Assembly: GCF_022968795.1 (NCBI RefSeq)
Contig: NZ_JALJRB010000001.1
Coordinates: 310,001 to 374,000, forward strand
Direction: 5' to 3'
Origin: Desulfatitalea alkaliphila
Lineage (GTDB): Bacteria > Desulfobacterota > Desulfobacteria > Desulfobacterales > Desulfosarcinaceae
Length of the DNA stretch: 64,000 nucleotides
Part shown: one piece after another, positions 62,945 to 64,000 of the stretch
Layout of the letters: each line of letters begins with the position of its first letter
How positions within the stretch are numbered: position 1 is the first letter of the stretch
Position numbers and translations under genes: made by a program
The notes under the pieces: model-generated
Database searches by the model: none
The model's input: the letters and a program-made list of their open reading frames with translations, nothing else
Told to the model about the DNA's origin: nothing

Positions 62945-63808
62945 TCAGACCACCGCCGGCAGCACGCGCTCAACGGCGCGGCCGATGCGGGCAATGATGT
63001 TGGTGACCTGCGTGGCGGGGGTGGGGTTGGCCGCTTGTCCGGCCATCCGGTTGATCCGGGCGGCGGCTTCGGCGGCGGCGGCAATGGGCATGCCCTGGTG
63101 CGCCAAGGCGGCGGCGATGCCGGTGACCGTGTCGCCGGTGCCGCCGATGGGCTCCAGGTTGGGCACGTCGGGCGCGTCGATGGTGACGCGAATGCCGGTC
63201 GCGTCGGCCACGTAATCCCGGCGCCCTTTGACCAGCAGATGGCGCGCCGCGTTTTGATGGCGGTAGGCCATGGCGATCATCTCCGGGGCCCGATCCGCCA
63301 TGTGCAGTATAAAGCCGCGGGTGTAGAAGGGGTGGGGCGCCTGCTCGTCGGCCAGAAAGGAGAGTTCGCCGATGTCCGGGGTGAACAGGTCGTAAGCCTC
63401 GGCCTGGCCGCTCATTTTGGCCACATACATGAAACCGGCGTCGGCGATGAGGATGGGCCGTGTGGCCATCTCCTCTACGGCGAAAAGTACGCGATTGTGC
63501 CAATCCACATCGGGCTGGAGGTAGTGGAACACCAACACTTCGTGGTCGGTGCCGGCGATGTGATCGCTCAGGTGGGCATAGAGCCGACGACTGCCGTCGC
63601 CGCGGCCGATGTCACCGACCAGGTAAGCGATGGGCGGCGGCTGGCCCAGTACGCGGCCTGCGGCAATGGCCGCCGCCAGCAGGGCCGGGGTGCCCCGATT
63701 GACCGCAAAGCGACGCCCCTGGACAACGATGGTGTCGCCGTCCAGGTCGGCCGGCCCCACCAGCACCGGCACGCTGTCGTCGGGGACGGTGCCTATGATG
63801 GCGAGCAT
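62945..63808 (-). CDS. Ribokinase-fold protein, NAD(P)HX-dehydratase-like
   Basis: A 287-aa protein with a ribokinase-like fold. The C-terminal GGTGDTVTGIAAALAHQGM matches the nucleotide-binding/anion-hole GTGD motif, and the mid-region ADAGFMYVAKMSGQAEAYDLFTPDIGELSFLA resembles substrate-side segments of NAD(P)H-hydrate dehydratases (YjeF C-domain). Repair of damaged NAD(P)H is the best guess; a sugar or vitamin kinase is possible. The start at 63808 overlaps the upstream small gene by 16 nt, and GGAG lies upstream. Confidence 0.65.
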   Translation of the reverse strand: MLAIIGTVPDDSVPVLVGPADLDGDTIVVQGRRFAVNRGTPALLAAAIAAGRVLGQPPPIAYLVGDIGRGDGSRRLYAHLSDHIAGTDHEVLVFHYLQPDVDWHNRVLFAVEEMATRPILIADAGFMYVAKMSGQAEAYDLFTPDIGELSFLADEQAPHPFYTRGFILHMADRAPEMIAMAYRHQNAARHLLVKGRRDYVADATGIRVTIDAPDVPNLEPIGGTGDTVTGIAAALAHQGMPIAAAAEAAARINRMAGQAANPTPATQVTNIIARIGRAVERVLPAVV

Positions 63809-63996
63809 TGGCGCACCAACTCCTCGTAGGCCAACTGCAGGGCGTACCCGCAAAGGGTGTGGCCCAGCGCCCGCGGGCTGGGCGCCTCCTCCAGGGTCTT
63901 GCCCACCAGCATGGCGGCCAGGTAAGGCACATCCGGGCAACCGCCGCCGGAAATATTGACGATGGTGCGGGTCGCCTTGGCGATGCAGATTTTCAT
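63793..63996 (-). CDS. Small hypothetical protein at the window edge
   Basis: A 67-aa frame starting at ATG 63996, 4 nt from the window end, so a longer N-terminus cannot be excluded. It reads KICIAKATRTIVNISGGGC followed by PDVPYLAAMLVGKTLEEAP and a helical end. I do not recognise it. Its end overlaps the NAD(P)HX-dehydratase-like gene by 16 nt, which suggests translational coupling and a real gene. Confidence 0.5.
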   Translation of the reverse strand: MKICIAKATRTIVNISGGGCPDVPYLAAMLVGKTLEEAPSPRALGHTLCGYALQLAYEELVRQCSPS

Positions 63997-64000
63997 GTTG

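Overview
The window is GC-rich and densely coded, and it looks like a chromosome segment of an anaerobic Desulfobacterota (deltaproteobacterial) organism. The placement is inferred from gene content: a CooC-type CO-dehydrogenase maturation ATPase, a DUF6125-type cysteine-rich cytosolic protein, two PAS-containing sigma-54 activators, TRAP and Liv uptake systems under sigma-54-like promoters, a fused membrane/spermidine-synthase/TPR protein, and the rpiB-glyA-dCMP deaminase-nrdR-ribD-ribE-ribBA-ribH-nusB cluster typical of that group. No rRNA, tRNA, transposase, phage gene or CRISPR array was seen.

Layout. Positions 1-3430 hold a TetR-like regulator and two tandem, closely similar lipoprotein alpha/beta hydrolases with PETase/cutinase-like catalytic landmarks. 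3602-12434 holds a fused membrane spermidine-synthase-like/TPR protein, a FadB/FadJ-type beta-oxidation enzyme, a divergent lipoamide-dehydrogenase-like flavoprotein lacking both redox cysteines, and a MOP/MATE-like membrane protein. 12698-16961 holds a PAS/sigma-54 activator and a type-B carboxylesterase lipoprotein. 17542-21604 is a TRAP transporter operon (dctPQM-like) with a universal stress protein and a CxxC-less thioredoxin-like protein. 21981-32144 is a branched-chain-amino-acid-type ABC system split into two convergent operons, plus its probable sigma-54 activator and a histidine kinase. 32226-38967 is mixed: FHA and PilZ proteins, a small BamE-like lipoprotein, an OYE-family flavoprotein coupled to an SMP-30-like lactonase, a patatin, and a DUF6125 protein. 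39022-43935 is a MoxR/VWA (NorQ/NorD-like) pair with a very large VWA partner. 44169-51843 is the one-carbon/dNTP/riboflavin cluster. 51875-59401 holds a UbiB kinase, a phasin-like protein, CooC, an AcuC-like deacetylase, an AcuB-like CBS protein, a PrmA-like methyltransferase, an MBL hydrolase and a sirtuin. 59496-62848 is pstSCAB, and the window ends in an NAD(P)HX-dehydratase-like kinase-fold protein.

The strongest integrative signals are regulatory. First, the two PETase-like hydrolases and the type-B carboxylesterase share an activator-like box (GG-ATTCCCC-ATTG type) abutting a -35 element, with a 17-bp spacer to the -10 in all three and leaders of about 240-253 nt. This suggests one ester/polyester-hydrolase regulon. 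Second, the liv operon and the convergent operon holding its likely binding protein both carry sigma-54 -24/-12 elements and share a nearly identical upstream operator (GTGTGCC-K-TGACACA). The operator next to liv lies directly beside the gene for the sigma-54 activator. Third, the TRAP operon has its own 28-bp palindrome about 110 bp upstream of a sigma-54-like element.

Starts were moved inward from the longest open frame wherever a Shine-Dalgarno site, signal peptide or domain boundary supported it. Product names come from motifs read by eye, not from database searches.
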